A stretch of 64,000 bases of DNA, from NCBI GenBank assembly GCA_002197995.1, contig NGZR01000002.1, positions 3,906,001 to 3,970,000 of the forward strand, read 5' to 3'. A model generated the notes under the pieces. That model saw only the letters and a program-made list of their open reading frames with translations. It was not told the DNA's origin and did no database searches. The stretch's first letter is position 1. Each line of letters opens with the position of its first letter. Positions 12,417 to 26,400 of this stretch are shown here, piece by piece. Source of the stretch: Gaeumannomyces sp. JS-464 (lineage: Eukaryota > Ascomycota > Sordariomycetes > Magnaporthales > Magnaporthaceae). Position numbers and translations under genes: made by a program.

Positions 12417-12859
12417 ATGCCGCAGTACACGTCGAGAGACATGGGCGACCCGTCGCAGATCAGGAGGAATAAGCAGAGCATGGCCGACCTGAAGCTGCGC
12501 CGGTTGACCGAGCTCAACAGCCGATTGAAGGAGGACCTGGAGCGGGAACGGATCCCCGTGAGCCAAGCATCCAAGAGGTGAGCGCGATATTTTCCTTGTT
12601 CCTGTTGGGCGACTCGCCGATTTTTCCAATTGTCTCTTCCGATCGCACCGGTCGGCAGGGCTCGCAGACAACACCGACGCAGCGGCTCCTCGTCTGTCAA
12701 TCGTTCGGTTACGGTGCTGACATTGATCGCCCCTCAAGCATAATCGCGTACTGCAACAGCACCCGGGACTACATGGTCCCATCAGTGTGGGGCGTTGTTC
12801 CCAAGGGCGAGGATCCGTACGCGCCACAACAGAACGGTGGATGCTGTCTGGTGATGTAG
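12417..12859 (+). CDS. Heterotrimeric G-protein gamma subunit (Ste18/GNG-1 type)
   Basis: Partner of G-beta in receptor signalling at the plasma membrane; in fungi it is needed for mating and development. Exon 1 12417-12577, intron 12578-12738 (GTGAGC...CTCAAG, branch GCTGAC near 12715), exon 2 12739-12859; 93 aa, the length usual in Sordariomycetes. MPQYTSRDMGDPSQI opens a coiled coil (LKLRRLTELNSRLKEDLER) that pairs with G-beta. The C-terminus ends GGCCLVM: CLVM is a CaaX prenylation box and the preceding Cys is a likely palmitoylation site. The same frame stays open to an ATG at 12210, in good context (GTCGCCATGA), which would add 69 low-complexity Gln/Pro/Ser/Arg residues. I chose 12417 because conservation begins there; the longer form cannot be excluded. 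Confidence 0.9.
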
Positions 12860-15387
12860 ATGGCTTGGGTCGACCCGAAGTTACCATATGGTCACAGGCC
12901 GGACGAGGATGGCGAGGCAATACCGCGCCTTGTTACGCACCACTCGGCGCCAGCTCGATGTTTTGATATTGTCGAAGCGCTCCAGATACCCAAACTCGAA
13001 GCGGATCCGCAAAGGCTCAAGGGCAAGGACGTGCTATTGGAAGGCTACTTTTTTTTCTCTTTCACTACGAGGAGATACCGACGACGAAGTAGACGTGGTG
13101 GACGCACAAGATAAGGACGAGATGATCCCGACGGCAACAAGAAAAAAAAAGAGAGGAAAAGAAACGGAGGAAGAGAAAAGAGGGAGAAAAAAACACCTGG
13201 AAGAAAGGAAGGACCGACAAAAACCCCATCGCAACAAGGGCCACATTAGGACGGACTTTGGAGGGGCCGAGCTCTCGAAGCCAACGCGCCTCCCGGGACC
13301 TCGCGATGGCCTCATTTTCCCGTGTTTGCGGCGTTGGATTGCGCGAGACGAAATGCATGCGACGGAGGACGGCAGGGTTCATCGGGGCCTCACGATAATG
13401 GTATTTCCTCTACTTCACCTCCCGGCCGACCGAGAGTTTTCTTCTTTTTTCACTTTTTTTTTCTTTGCTGGGACGGTTTCTTGATTCACTGGCAGGCAAG
13501 CAGGCTGCGCTTCTTTTTATCTTTCTTTTGTGTCTTTTTTTTTCTTCCCTCACTCTTCATGTAATAAACGCTTTTTTCTTCTCTCCTTACCTGTTCTATT
13601 ACTACCTAGCCAACGACCCTCCTGCCTTGACCCTCACCTGCTATTATCGTCGACAGCCACCACTTCCTCTGTCCTCTCATACTTTTCTTTCCTTTTTTTA
13701 TTTTCCCTCCCCTTATTTTACCACGAACCGATTCCCACCATTGACGCGGTGCCGCGTCTCACTTTTGCTTAACCCCTTATTTACCCCTACTCCCGTCTAC
13801 AGCGCTGCCTGTTTCACTCGTTTCCTCAACTACTCTGGGGAGGCTTGTGCTAGTGGTGCCATCTGCTATATCTAGCACGAGTTATTGCGGTGTGAAATAC
13901 CTTGACAAATGGATACCTATTTTTGCATATTTATATCTGGCACGGCCCGCCTGCTTATTCCATGTGGATGTCTCGACTGGCGCCTCGTGTCTTTCTGCTT
14001 CTCGTTGCTCGCAGGCGAATGCCGGTGTGAGGTGACACAAGGAGATGGGCGTCTGAGGCCTGTGATGCAGAATCTGATACAGCAAACTTTTCTTGTGATC
14101 GAGGCGATTCGTGTTTGGGGCTTGCTGCGCTGGCTCTTTTGATTCTTGTGGCTGGCGTCGTGCCTGTCAGGACTTCTCTATTTGACAACCTGCCTTCTCG
14201 GTGCGAGCACGGCTGACCACAGCCAGCGCACCTTTTGTGCGCGGCCTCGGCGGCCGGGACGTCGGAAAGAACTCTCCAGGGTGTGCCGGCATGCCGCGCC
14301 GAACTTGGGAGGTGGGTCGCCTGGGTACGGACATGAGCCCAGATGCATTTATTCAGACCATCTCGGGCAGTCTCACGGAGGCTTTCCTCCTTTGTGTTTG
14401 AAGCTCTCTGTCTGTTGCCTCCAGTGCGTTTTCTCCAAGCACCCGCTGCCCAGTCCATCAACCAACTAGCCAACCAACCAGCCAGCCAGCCAGCCAGCCA
14501 ACGAGGCCAACCTAACTTTTGCGTCTTGGGGGAAGGAGGGTGGTGGTCGGAGTGTTTTGATCGAGGGATGGATGGGCTTTGCTTGCACACTCATCCCTCG
14601 TCAAACTCCCCCACCAGACGAGGTAGGTACCCGTGCACCAAACTCCACTCCTAACAATGGGGCCCGTGGAGCGTCCACGTCGCCCAAGCTTTTTTTTTGT
14701 TTTTTTTTTGTCTTTTTTCTTGAACGCCCCGAGCTTCATACCCTTTCAGGCGTGAGCGGGCCCTCGCGCACCTCCTACCGTGCCCAAGTGTGCCTGTGCA
14801 CGTGTGTTCAGCGAAAGCGACAAGCTCCCTGTACCGTAAACGTCGTGACGTCCCGATCAAACCCCTCACTCACCTCAGCTGTCCCCCATCAGCTCTAGGA
14901 AGCTTGACAAACACATGACAAACTGCACGTTTGACGGAACATCTCGATCATCTGTTTTTTTTTGCCGCCACCGAAACGTGCAGCACCCAGCACCCATCAA
15001 GAAAGAGGACCCTTCACGGACCAGTCTGGCCGGCCATCCAACCCCCGGAAACACAGACAGACACATGCAAACAACACCCTGCACACACACACACGAACCT
15101 GCCCTCCTGGTCGATGACGATCGAGCCTATTCTTCGCTTAACCCCTAGCAGTCCCTTCTTCCTCCCACACAGCTTTTTTGCTTCCCTCCCTTCGTCCGCC
15201 CTCTGTCCTCCCTCCCTCCTCCTAGTCCCAACAGACGAAAAAAAAAAAAAAAACCTGAACTACCTGAACTATCGAAACACGGGCAACATCAGCCGGCGAG
15301 GCAAAGCTTTCATGATCGGGGAGGGGGAAAAAAAAAATGAGTGGCGAAACGAGGTCATCCTTACCACCGTCATCGTCATCGCCCACC
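12860..15387. other. Intergenic, 2.5 kb, between G-gamma and the Rdx gene
   Basis: Both flanking genes read rightwards, so this holds the 3' region of G-gamma and the promoter of the next gene. It is rich in T tracts (13440-13760) and contains a CCAG tetranucleotide run near 14478-14501 and a 17-base A run (15238-15254). No coding frame is convincing. Confidence 0.55.
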
Positions 15388-16386
15388 ATGAGCTCGGGCG
15401 TCCTACCGCAACCCGCGCAGCCCAGCATGCAGGGGGAGGACCCCTTGCCTCCTAGGCCGGCCGTCGATGCTCAGATCCCACTCCCCGGGTCACCATAAAG
15501 TTCTGTACTCAATGCAAGTGGATGCTCCGTGCGGCATATGTGCGTTTTGATTTCCCTATGTTTCCTCCTCACGTTGTGTCCCCCGTCCCCGAAACGTTCA
15601 AAAGGAAAATCTACCGTTTATAAAAATGGTATTCATCTATCCATGCATCCACACACGGACCCATGGGATGTTCGTTCGTTCGTCTGCATGGGTAGAATGA
15701 TATAATAGGACGGGGATCTCCCTTCATGTTCCTCCGGCTTCCCACCTTGAGGCTACGTTATACCTTCCTAGGTACCTACCCACCTAGGTACCTACCTACC
15801 TAGGTGAGTGTGTAGTCAGGCCGACAGAATGAGGGCTGACGGCCGGGTGTTGGCACGAGACTAGTACGCCCAAGAGCTCCTCTCGACATTCTCCACCTCC
15901 CTGGGCGAGGTTGCTCTCCAACCGTCAACCGGGGGCGTCTTTGTCGTTCAGATACATCACGTCCCGCCGACGCCGGCAGCAGGAGTAGCATCGTCGTCGC
16001 CCGTAGCGGCCCTGACGCGCACGCTCTGGGATCGCAAGACGGACGGCGGCTTCCCCGAGACCAAGGAGCTCAAGCGTCGCCTGCGAGACGTCATCGAGCC
16101 CGGTCGGAATCTCGGCCACGTCGATAGGGATTACCCGCCCCGCCCGCCAACCGAGCTTGCTTCCTCGGCCCATGCCACTGCCGCTATGGAAGGAGCTCAG
16201 ACGACTGGTACGCAGCGAGGATCTATCCACCACCCGGCAGAGCCCAGCCCGTTGTCACAACCTCAACCATCAGCAGAGGTTACCGCATCGTCGACGGCGG
16301 AATGCCTTGATCTCGCACACCGTGCTGCCGTCAGTAAAGCCGCTGATGACGCTAGACCTGAGCCAAAATGTGAAGACTGTCAGTAA
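15388..16386 (+). CDS. Selenoprotein-W-like Rdx family protein (thioredoxin fold, CxxC)
   Basis: Rdx proteins are small thioredoxin-fold proteins thought to act in redox control. Exon 1 15388-15539, intron 15540-15864 (GTGCGT...ACTAG, branch GCTGAC at 15835), exon 2 15865-16386; about 224 aa. Exon 1 encodes PRVTIKFCTQCKWMLRAAY; the CTQC pair takes the place of the Cys-x-x-Sec centre of animal SelW. Exon 2 continues YAQELLSTFS, LQPSTGGVFVVQI and the family hallmark LWDRKTDGGFPETKELKRR, then RNLGHVDR. A variable tail ends PKCEDCQ. The ATG (CACCATGAGC) is in a different frame from the CxxC segment; one lost base in 15483-15489 (CCCCGGG) restores it. Without that correction no ATG exists in frame. 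Converges with the PP1 gene. Confidence 0.85.
15765..15806. repeat. ACCTACCTAGGT-type palindromic motif cluster (intronic)
   Basis: Overlapping copies of CTAGGTACCTACC and ACCTACCTAGGT lie within the intron of the Rdx gene, about 60 bp upstream of the acceptor. The cluster is partly palindromic and resembles the motif found at 16418, 28226, 43523 and 62943. Confidence 0.85.
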
Positions 16387-17278
16387 AGCCAGTTGATCCT
16401 CGTTAGTGACATGGCTATGTAGGTGGGTAGGTGGGCACCTAGGTAGGTAGGTAGCTAGACACTCCTACCAACTGCCTTTGAATAATACATATGGGAAACT
16501 TCAAGACACATGAACTCGCTCAGCAATCATGGTCCATCCATACCAAAGCCTCGCGACACGGCCTTTTAGCCTCCATCCGCTATTGTGCGCCGCAACAAAA
16601 GCTCACAGATATGCTCGCCTGCCAGTATCAATCCCGTCGGTATACAATTGAGGAGTGTATACCTACCTGCCGAAGAGCCGCTAGGCAAGACGTCGGCTAC
16701 ATTGGGCGTCCTGAGCCTCGACAATAGAGTGACCCCTGCTGGAATGGGTCCTGGCAGAAGTCATCATAAAGGTCATAGTTGGTTAAAGTAGGATCGTTAT
16801 CTATATTCCCCGTTGATCGAAGATTGGCCAGCGTGCCAACCACAACACATCGACAATCATGCCTGCCAAGGGAAAGCTCCCGTGAAAGTCCATTTCATTC
16901 CAACAAAGTTGCGTGCATGATCTCCTCTTTTTCTTGCCGCAGCAAGAGCCCGGAGCAGCGGTACCACGAGGGCGGTGGCTGACTGCCATGATTAGAATCG
17001 ACGGTGGGGGTCGGTTGTGGCTGATCGGGACCGGCGGCGAAAGTAGGGCCGTTGCGAAAAAAGTCTCAAAAAGGGAAAAGAAAAAAAAGAAACAAAAGAT
17101 GATTTTGAGCAGACGAGGCAAGAAAGAAGAGGAAAAACTCGACAAGGCCAATGCGTCACAGCGCCTAGCCGCTTTGGGGAGAGAGAGCAGATGGGGTCCT
17201 CGGTGATGGCGGTCGAGAAGAAACTAGCGGCCGCGTCCGAACCTAGAAGACCGAAGCGGGGTGGTGTGAATTCACTGT
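16387..17278. other. Convergent spacer between the Rdx and PP1 genes
   Basis: Both neighbours end here, so the stretch holds two 3' regions. It carries an inverted counterpart (16418-16459) of the intronic ACCTACC cluster. No coding frame is supported. Confidence 0.6.
16418..16459. repeat. AGGTAGGTAGGT-type motif cluster, inverted relative to 15765
   Basis: The run GTAGGTGGGTAGGTGGGC followed by ACCTAGGTAGGTAGGTAG begins about 30 bp after the Rdx stop codon. Its reverse complement resembles the cluster at 15765-15806, so exon 2 of the Rdx gene is bracketed by imperfect inverted repeats. Confidence 0.8.
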
Positions 17279-18805
<1,527 letters not shown>

Positions 18806-21800
18806 CTTTGTCGTTGACGCCTGCCGCGGAGCTGGGGGTGGTGGTGGGCGAAACGAGATGAAGTCGCTGGCGAACCCTTCTTGATGGCAGCCTCGGAGCG
18901 GGGTCTGGGAAGGGTGCGGGACTCTCTCTACCGGCCAGCCGCTCGCGACGAGACGATACACCTCTGGGGACACTTTGAATCGAGGAATTGTTAGTGGACG
19001 GGGGGAAGCGCAAGACCCGGGTTAACGGCGGCGGCCGGGATGAGGGTGGCTGTGGGTGGGCAGAGAGGTGTGGGGGACGACGACGTTGTTGGGGCGGAGG
19101 AGGCAGTCATTCAAAGATGAGTCGGGTGCGATGGCTCGACGTACACTCAGAAGTGCCGCTCGCGTGGGCAAGGAGAGCAGCTCAATGTATACAGAATAAA
19201 TGCCACGATGATGCCGCGAGATCTATCGATGGATATGTGTCGATTTGGGCTGGCGGGAGTCGCTTTGGATTGCGTCGTCAAAATCGCTGCTGCCAGCTGG
19301 TTGGTGGGGGGGACTTTCGCGGCTTCGGTGGCGGCGAGTGGGCTCCTGGATTGACGCTCTAGGGGCTCGGCGGGCAGTGTTTACAGAGCAGACTTGTCGC
19401 GTCGAAAAATTTCTCGGCAGACCGTTTGTCAGCGTCGGGTGGGTATGGTTGCGGCCAAAAGGCCTTTGTCGCCTGTCGCCCGGAGAGATGGGCTTGCTGG
19501 GGTTGGCTTGATGGGAAAACGCAGCTCAGAGGGAAGATGCAAAAATTGCCGGCAACAAGATCGAGGGCAGCGAGGTGGTGAGCGCGAGTGGTTTTGTGGC
19601 TTCTATTTTTTTTTTTTTTCTTCCTCCGTGCTTTGTGGTTTGGCAAAGCCTGCCAGTCGCCGGAATCCGCGGGTTCAATGTTATTTTTTTCTTCTGCTGA
19701 CCGTGCGGTAGGCCAACAGTCCAAGGTGATGCTGCGTGTAGAGATGAATGAATTCAGTATCAAGATGGTGTAATCTGCTCCGGCGCGCCGGTGGGAGACG
19801 GTTATCGCAGGGTGGTAGGTGCCTTTGGTCAAGGACTTTGTCGCCGAGATCTGTCTGCTGGGTAGGAGAAGATGTTGGGTGTGTCGGTGGGGAGGTGCCA
19901 GGCCTGCGGGAGAAGAAAAAAAAAGCGAGCTGGACAGAAGTGAGGGTCGGCTGTGCTGCTGTTTCGTATCTGGCAGGAGGGAGCATGGGGGGGCGAGCAT
20001 GGACGGAGGCCCCGCCCTCGAGCCGGTTGGGGCGGGTGATTGGCCAGCCCAGGCCCTTGGGGGTGAGGTTGCCTCCAGTGGGAGCTGGTTTGGCAACCCA
20101 ATAGTGGAGAGGTACCTGGCCGCCGGGGGGCTGTGTGCCTGTTTACACCGCCAAAACGTCACCGTTCAGGTACCCCCTTCCCTCAAATGCTCGTTGCGGC
20201 ATGGCCTAGCCCTGCCGGTCTGCTAACGCATGCGCGGTTGTCTGTTTGTCAAGGGAGGTGAGTGTGATGCAGCGCGCTTCGAGGCAGGCACAGATTGATG
20301 GTTGGGGCTGCCCATGCTGCTGCGAGGTTGGTGGATGCAAGTGCTCCGTCACTGTCTTGCTCCAGGCCCGAGCCATCACCAAAATGGCTGGCACGGCTGG
20401 CACGGCTGCCGCCCACCCACCCACTCATCACATTCCAGCCCACATAATCTGCCCGTGTGCTGCCTGCATGGGTCGCCCGCTCTTACCCGGACGGCACCTG
20501 CTTACATGCTCTCCAGCTGATGGCGGAAGCTTGAACCATCTCAAATACAGCACCAGGCTCGATGCTTCCCAAGTCCCATATGCTCTGGAGTCTGGCTCTT
20601 GGCCCTCGGTCGCCTGCGTCGAAGACGCCTCTGTAGAAGATTCGCCGGCCCCTTCGCAGCTCCTCCTCCCCCTGACACGTCCATCGTTCCCTGGAGTCGC
20701 GCGCATAAATCGCCGGCACAGCTGACAACCCCTGCCCGAGAAAGCTCACCCCAGTCCCAGCCGCATTGGTCCCTTCTCCCAGCCGAACCGCAACCTTGGG
20801 ACGGATGCCCGATTGAAGCTGCTAGAACAATATCTCGAGACCTGCCTCTTGGGTCGGCTGGCTGGTAGCTGGGCCTGCCTTGATGCCGGAGGACAAACCA
20901 GTGCCAGGCTAGCCCCTGACAAAGACTAGAAAGCCATCAAGGCAGCAAGCACGCCAGCACGGCCTTGGCAGCCAGCGGGCCCCAGACTGCATTCTAGTCT
21001 CGTCCTCCCATCTCTTAGCCAGCAGCGCCCGAGTCTGACGAGCTCAACTTCCTGGGCACGCCGCAGTTGTGCAGAACCTTTTTGTGCAGCTAAAAAGGGT
21101 TCGCGGCAGTGAAACCCCTCGCCGTAATGCGCATTCTGCATCAATTCGGGTGCTTTTTCCAAGGTTTTCTCTCCGATGTTGCTTCCTCCTGCCTCGCTGC
21201 CCCGGTACGGTGCCGCTCTACCCCGCGCCTGGCATCCATGACGGGCAGCTCTTTGTCATGCAAGCATCGCCCTTTATTTTTTTTTTATTTTTTTTTCTTT
21301 CTTTTGCTTCTCTCTGCTTTCCCGTCTCATCTCGCGGCCCAACAACACACCATCAGTCGAACGATGGAACCAAGGACACTCCGAACCGGGCGTAAGATAG
21401 ACAACTAACACCGTTTCCCCCGCTAGCCCGTGCCCCCTGTGTCCGCACGGGCAGCCTGCTCGCCCTTCATGTTTCTAATCTGGTCGGAGCCCTGCGACTG
21501 CGTGGGGATGCAGCTCTTCTGCCTGGCGGCGGCTGGGGAGCGGTTAGGATGAGGCGAGGTGCCAGCACGCGACCTTCACCAACAGACCAACCAACCAGGT
21601 AATGCTTCGGGGCCACTCAGAGCCGGCCGGTCGCGCCCGCTCCCTGATCCGTGTGTGCAAGAAACTTGACCATACCATCACATCCGCCTCGGATTGCTTA
21701 CGCCGTTGGCCCCGCGGGGAAGCAAAAAGAGGGACTACTTCAAGGCTCCAGCATCTGCACATCACGAGGTAGGTGTGGAGTGGGTTTCTAATGGAGCGTC

Positions 21801-23461
21801 ATGTCTTATCCTGTTATTTCTTTCGCCGCGAGCGCTTGCTCGCGAGAATGGCTCCTTATTCGTCCTCGATCGGCCCTCCCAGCCCTGCCTCCTGTTTCAG
21901 CACCAAGCCGAGCAGGATAACACTTTGCAAAACCCACGATGCGAGAAAAACAGGGAGGCAAAATCATTTGAACGAAGCACCCAAGTTTTGTCGATACCTG
22001 GTTATCAAATGCCGACAACCTTGTGAGATGAATACTGAACCCAGTCGTCGCGATCTGTTTTTTGAACAGGGAGAATCCACTTCTATGGTCAAGCTCTTTC
22101 TTTTCCTTTTCATATTATATGGCTCCCATATATAACCTGCTTCGAACCATTAATACCCTAGCGTCGGGCGGTTCGTTGGAACCACACGCCCACCACAATG
22201 GTTTCCGCCCTGTTTCTTCATCTACCCAGCGCTTCCCCGCACGTGCCCCCCAGATGACCTCAACCCTCCCCTCCACCCTTTGGGTCTGATCCCCGTCACC
22301 GACCAGGGACGTCCTTTTTTTTCTTCTTTTTTTTTTTTTTTTGGTCGGGGAGCCCAGCGCTACGGACCGCCTTGCGTCAGCCTAGGCTGCTGTATTCCAT
22401 GTTTCAGAACACGTGACTCTACGACGGTCGTGATGAACACGATATCTCTCAAGGGGGACATAACAACCGCTTAGGCCAAGGCTGCTCGGAAACCGGGTGG
22501 GAAGCTACTCTTCTATGCGTAATATCCTAGATGAGCATCTCGGCGCCTTAGTTGGGCGAGATGGCTTACTCGGCAGTGTTACGTGGCGTTGAAATAAACA
22601 GCGCCACATTCTGGCGTACCTAGATGCATGGCGTTTGCTTTGCGCAAGGCAGGGTGCTGTGCTTCTTGCAGGCACACTCTCCTCCATGATGCAAAGTCAC
22701 TTGTCGCTACTGTTGCGCTGGTTCAAAGTGCACGTATCTCACCCAGTCGGCATAAACACGATAAAAGAAAAACCCCCAATCAATGCGACCGGAATATTCG
22801 TGCTGCGTCCAGAGGATCGATTAATTGTTTCGGAACCGGGCAGATCGGGCATGCTAAACTAGGAGATGGAAGAAGCCAAAAGAGCAAGCAGCAGCAACAA
22901 CAACAACAAGGAAAACGAGCAGGCTGATTTTCGACGCCGTGATAGCGAATCTCCCCCGAGTAGGTCTTGGTGTATCTCACAAGAATAAGAAAAGAAAAGA
23001 AAAGAAAAAAAAAGGAAGAAAAAGAAGAAAACAAGAAGCGAAGAATAAAAAGGAATGCAGAGGCGCAAATGAAAGAGACCACACGTCAGAAGCGTGCTGC
23101 TGGAACGCCTTCCTGAGGTACTGAGTTCGAATAAGAAAACAAGGGGGAGAGGAAGCAAACGATCTGAGAAAATCAAGAACCGGGCCGGAGAAACGAGCAA
23201 AAACAATACTAGGACCCAACATACGGCCATGTGAGCGTCGCGATCAGAGCACAAATCCCAAAGGTGACCCACCCGTACGCGGATGATGGGTTTTAAAAAA
23301 GGTCAGCGCAGGCGGGTAAATCAAGAAAAACAAAAGCCGCGGTGTAATTGTACAGGGGCAAAAAAAAAAAAAAAAAAATCAGCCGAGTCAAAAAAGAACA
23401 TGATAAGAAAAAAAGGCGAAGAAACTGTGGGCGGTGGAAAGCTTCCTCCCTTGCGCCGCCG
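18806..23461. other. Intergenic, 4.7 kb, between PP1 and Nto1
   Basis: This holds the PP1 promoter side and the 3' side of Nto1. Homopolymer runs are frequent (T tracts near 19605 and 21280, T16 at 22327-22342, A19 at 23360-23378). Long open frames such as 19359-20162 on the minus strand are low in complexity and lack any domain. No gene is supported. Confidence 0.55.
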
Positions 23462-26400
23462 TTATCGTCTTCTAGCCGAGGCCCTAACCCCTTTCCTGAA
23501 CTTGGTGCCACCGCTCCTCTTGCGCGCAGATGGGGCAGCCAGCGACGCGTTGACAGTCGCCTCGGTGGCCGGGTTGACGGGCGACGCCGTGATGGTGCTG
23601 TCCTCGACGTCGAACTCGAGCCCGTTCAGCTCCTCGTCGTCCATGTCGGTCAGGTCCTCGCTCAGGCTACGCACAGCGTCTCTGCCTGGCCATTGCTCCT
23701 CGGCCGCCGATGTGCCCTCGACGCTGAAGCCCTTGAGGTACCAGGGCAGCCCGCCGTCGGTCAGCACGTCTGTTGGCCCGCCCCCGAGGCCGCCGTTTGA
23801 CTGCGGCGGCGTGAGCGGTCCCGGGTGCGCCGGCTGCGCCATGGGCATGTAGTCGCTATCCGCCGGCGGCGTGTCCGAAGACTTGACCACGCCATTGGTC
23901 ATGACCATGTCATTCTTGTCCAGGGTTACCTGCACGACCTGGTCTGCCACCGACGGTGTTGACGACATGGATTCATTGGCTTTTGCCAAGGAATTGTCGA
24001 TACGAGTCGTAACCACCTGGATGCTACCAGGGTCATGGTCGGCTGTCTCATCAACCTCCATGTGATCTCCAGCCGTGGACGGGTTCTCTTCGTTCTCGGC
24101 AGGAGTGACCACGTGCTCGCCCTGGCCGGCCACGATAATCTGGCCTTCGTCGGGTGTGTCCACCATGACAACGTCCTGGCCCGCTTCGACCGGTGCTTCA
24201 TCCTGGGAGACCGTAATGGACGCCTGTCTCAGCTCCACACTTGCGTCGATCATTCCTTCTAGCTCCTTGACCATATTCTCAAATGGCTTGCTGGCGATGT
24301 CTGCCTCGGCTCGTAGGGCATTCTCCAAGTGTGGCTGTACCGCCTTGAGTATCCTCTTGCCCAGCCGCTTGCGATCCCTGGCTTCAGAAAAGCCATTGGA
24401 TTTTGCGGGTGAGGCGTCTGCATGTTCAGAGACTGTCCGAGCCGGTTGCGACTTGGGCACAGCGGGGTCGGAGTTGATGCCAACATGGATCACCTCACAC
24501 AGGTCGTGTGCAAAAGCGAGTGTTGTGGTGTAGTATCGCGCTTCAAGCTTGCTCTGCAGTCCTGCTAGACCATCCTGGAATACGCTCTTGTCGAGCCTGG
24601 AGAAGCGTGTCCGGTCAGTATAATGGTTGTAGGGATATGCGTAAAACAACCAGACCCAACAAGGCGACGGGAATGTCATGGGATGTTGGGTTATGTTTCC
24701 AACTTACGCGATAGCCTTCTCGATAACTGGTAACAGCAACTTGAAAATGGGGAAGTAGCACGTGTCGACAAACTCTTGCTGAAGCTCGGCCTCCTCCAGC
24801 TTGTCGCGCTCGCGCTTGACGATCTCTTCCGACAGAGTCTTGAGCTGTTCCAGGTCCCGGAGGAGCGTTTTCGCAAACTCAATCCGCCTCTGCAGTCTCG
24901 GCTTGCCAGACGGCCCCATGGCACTAAAGTTGCGTCGTGTCAGCTCCATCGAGGAGAAGGTCTCCATCTGCAGCTGCAGGCGCTTGAGAAGCGCCGCGCC
25001 CCGACGTGCTTCGCGCTTCAGAGTCCAGTATCTGCAGGCCTCGGCCACAAAATCTTTCCTCTTGCTGAAGGGGAACCGCTGCATTGCGCTTTCGACGTTG
25101 GTGAGGACAGCCAGGGGGATCACAGGGGCGCCAGAAGGCAGCCTCCACCAGCACTTTTGCGGCTGGCCCCTCTTTTTGTCCGACAGAACCGCGTTGACCT
25201 TTACGCCAGTCATCTGAGACTCGTCTGCAGCATGGTCGGGGATGGCGTGGCGGTGGGTGGCAGCGAGCTCCGCCGCAGAATCTTGGCTGGCCGCCCAGAG
25301 CCTCCCCTTCATGGCCTTTTTGTAGAATCTCTTGGCCTCTTTGGTAGCCTGGGCCACGTTATTCTCCTTGGTGTAGTCCGCTGGACAGTGTTTGTCACAG
25401 AATGCTTTGAGAATCATGTTGCCGTCCAGCACGGCAAGGGCGCCTTGGCTGTTCTTCATCTTCAGATACAGTCGCGCCCTCCTCGCGCATGTGACATGGA
25501 AGGCCTGGTAACAGGCCTTGTTACCGCACTGTATGCAGGCACCCATGCGCTGGTTGCAAAGATAGCATGTCAGTCTCCAACGGGTCTTGGGCACCTTCTC
25601 CACGTCCATGACCGGCTCCATGAACGTGTGGTTGCCCAGCGATATTTCAGGGATCCACATGGAGCAGAGCAGATGGGCCCATTTGGACGAGTTGGTCTGC
25701 TTGAAGGCCCCATCTGTGTTTGGGCAGAAGATGCATGTCTGTGGGGAAAGTAGTACAACGTCAGTCAATGGCCTTGCTAGACCCAGGTGCAAGGGCCTGG
25801 AATAGCAACGGCAACCAGAGATCGGAACTCGAACTTACCGGGATGCCCCGCCCTATCAGTTGACACTTCCTGCAGAGCCATTGGCCCTCGGGGATGAAGG
25901 GGACACCATAGCATTCTTGGTGGACGGCAAGATCGCAGCCATCGCAAAACACTATCGCGTTTGTGTTTTCGCAGTCGCCATCGTCGCAAATGGCGCACTT
26001 GCTATCCTGCTCCTCGCCAGCCTGTGTCTCGCCGTTCACGGCCGCAGCCGAGCTCGATCGCGGCCTGTGGGTTTGCGGAGGTTTAGGGTTGGGCTTTGGT
26101 ATCCTCTTCTCTAGGGCGTGCCACTCTTTCTCGATCTTGGTGATTGTGATCTCGAATATCTCACGTGTTATCGTCTCGAGGCTGCCCTCCTTGCGGCGTT
26201 CGTTGTATTTCTCTAGCCACATATCGTCCTGCTCGTCCATGTCGTACTCGACTCGGCCAAGCGCGTTGGCGGGAGAGACTCCTGAGCCGGCATCGGCTTT
26301 GGCCGCGGACGACTTATCCTCCTCCTCGACATTTGCGTCTGCCGATTTATGAGCATCCGCTCGGGTCGGAGATAGTTGTCACTCTCTTGGTATCCCACGT

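Noticed and set aside
19359..20162. 267-codon minus-strand frame between PP1 and Nto1
   Set aside because: No domain, many Ser/Pro/His runs, a Lys run produced by a T tract, and rival frames on the other strand.
23095..23130. GAGTTCGAATAAG and similar TTCGA segments tested as tRNA T-arms
   Set aside because: No matching stems, anticodon loop or A/B boxes at the right spacing were found here or at 40545, 36683 or 29105.
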